Shown piece after piece: positions 5,421 to 5,439 of a DNA stretch of 5,439 bases. The position numbers and the translations under genes are program-made. Origin of the DNA: an uncultured Chloroflexota bacterium. Its GTDB lineage: Bacteria; Chloroflexota; Anaerolineae; Anaerolineales; Villigracilaceae. The notes under the pieces are model-generated. The model worked only from the letters and a program-made list of their open reading frames with translations, was not told where the DNA came from and ran no database searches. The first letter of the stretch is position 1. Each line of letters starts with the position of its first letter. The DNA is taken from assembly GCA_903837815.1 (NCBI GenBank), contig CAILWD010000665.1:1-5439 (forward strand). Direction: 5' to 3'.

Positions 5421-5439
5421 CTTCTGCTCATGGACATGC

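Overview
The window looks like a piece of an integrated or plasmid-like mobile element from a Chloroflexota bacterium (Anaerolineae-type). I infer the host from the style of the proteins: a long replication protein that begins with a DnaA-type N-terminal domain, followed by small winged-helix and coiled-coil genes and a tyrosine recombinase. No marker gene fixes the taxon. All resident genes are on the minus strand, so transcription runs from high to low coordinates. The only plus-strand gene is the tail of an IS3-family transposase at the left edge.

In transcription order the layout is as follows. (1) 5420-5094 encodes a small protein whose C-terminal half looks like a ribbon-helix-helix DNA-binding domain; its frame is open to the right edge. 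(2) A spacer (5093-4845) carries an array of six 10-bp units built on gagcgg, plus one inverted unit. (3) 4844-2772 encodes a 690-aa replication initiator: DnaA N-terminal domain, two helix-turn-helix-like regions, a linker, and a C-terminal domain. The linker-coding DNA contains seven iterons spaced alternately 22 and 23 bp, next to an AT-rich tandem repeat, so the replication origin appears to lie inside the rep gene, as in the O gene of phage lambda. (4) Next come a possible 28-codon leader ORF and a perfect hairpin, then a 159-aa coiled-coil protein (2645-2166). (5) A second perfect hairpin precedes a 117-aa winged-helix protein (2120-1767). (6) 1650-865 encodes a 261-aa protein with a winged-helix-like N-terminus and a PD-(D/E)XK-like motif, resembling replication-relaxation proteins. 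(7) Overlapping its 3' end is a tyrosine recombinase (911-84), cut off by the IS3-family insertion before the LGH box and catalytic tyrosine.

Together this reads as a replication, copy-control and integration module: an initiator with its origin embedded, a probable RHH regulator with a candidate operator or partition array beside it, accessory DNA-binding proteins, and an integrase that the IS has inactivated. Inactivation would fix the element in place or make it depend on another recombinase.
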